The notes below the pieces were generated by a model. The model searched no databases and had not been told where the DNA came from. It saw nothing but the letters and a program-made list of their open reading frames with translations. This document shows, piece by piece, positions 6,486 to 6,497 of a stretch of DNA of 6,497 nucleotides. The position numbers were made by a program, and so were the translations under genes. The DNA lies in contig JAPPFQ010000396.1 in assembly GCA_028875135.1 (NCBI GenBank), positions 1 to 6,497 of the forward strand, written 5' to 3'. The DNA is from Acidobacteriota bacterium. GTDB lineage: Bacteria > Acidobacteriota > Terriglobia > Versatilivoradales > Versatilivoraceae. Every line of letters begins with the position of its first letter. The first letter of the stretch is position 1.

Positions 6486-6497
6486 GGGTGAGAAATG
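6486..6497 (+). promoter_or_regulatory. Possible ribosome binding site and start codon of a further gene
   Basis: After the bioF stop, GGGTGAG (6486-6492) is followed by an ATG at 6495-6497, the last bases of the window. The spacing of 2-4 bases is short. If real, the next gene starts 17 bases after bioF and would belong to the same transcript. A biotin gene would be a natural guess, but nothing of its product is visible. Confidence 0.35.

Noticed and set aside
1..6497. Possible novel defence, mobile or secretion system
   Set aside because: Every gene has a familiar housekeeping family and all intergenic gaps are short, leaving no room for an uncharacterised module.

Overview
This is a high-GC bacterial chromosome segment with all genes on the + strand and no sign of a mobile element, CRISPR array, phage or defence locus. 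Its content is housekeeping: a 5'-truncated methyltransferase gene, then ruvX, mltG, a two-unit M16 (insulinase/pitrilysin) metalloprotease gene and bioF. The GC-rich composition, the non-ATG start candidates and the ruvX-mltG pairing next to an exported M16 protease and bioF fit an Acidobacteria-like or similar environmental Gram-negative lineage. That placement rests on general impression, not on a diagnostic marker.

Layout: 1-492 is the C-terminal 163 residues of a class I SAM-dependent methyltransferase, already open at base 1. Bases 493-703 are a 211-base intergenic stretch with a perfect -10 hexamer (TATAAT, 664-669) and a Shine-Dalgarno sequence for ruvX. ruvX (704-1123) ends in a short tandem repeat, followed by mltG (1195-2259). 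The M16 reading frame (up to 2153-5287) overlaps the end of mltG on paper, but its true start is uncertain and probably lies after mltG. bioF (5284-6477) starts inside the M16 stop codon (ATGA). A possible start of another gene is at the very end (6495).

The close packing suggests one transcript, ruvX-mltG-M16-bioF, read from the promoter upstream of ruvX. RuvX acts in the cytoplasm on nucleic acid, MltG cuts nascent peptidoglycan at the inner membrane, the M16 protein is probably exported, and BioF commits pimeloyl thioester to biotin synthesis. These do not form one obvious pathway, so the grouping looks like a conserved housekeeping neighbourhood.

I looked for a previously undescribed system and did not find one. 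The points worth a second look are the ambiguous M16 start, the loss of the zinc motif in the second M16 unit, a 16-bp perfect palindrome at 2341-2356, the 3 x 7-bp repeat on the ruvX stop codon, and the coupling of bioF to a protease gene.
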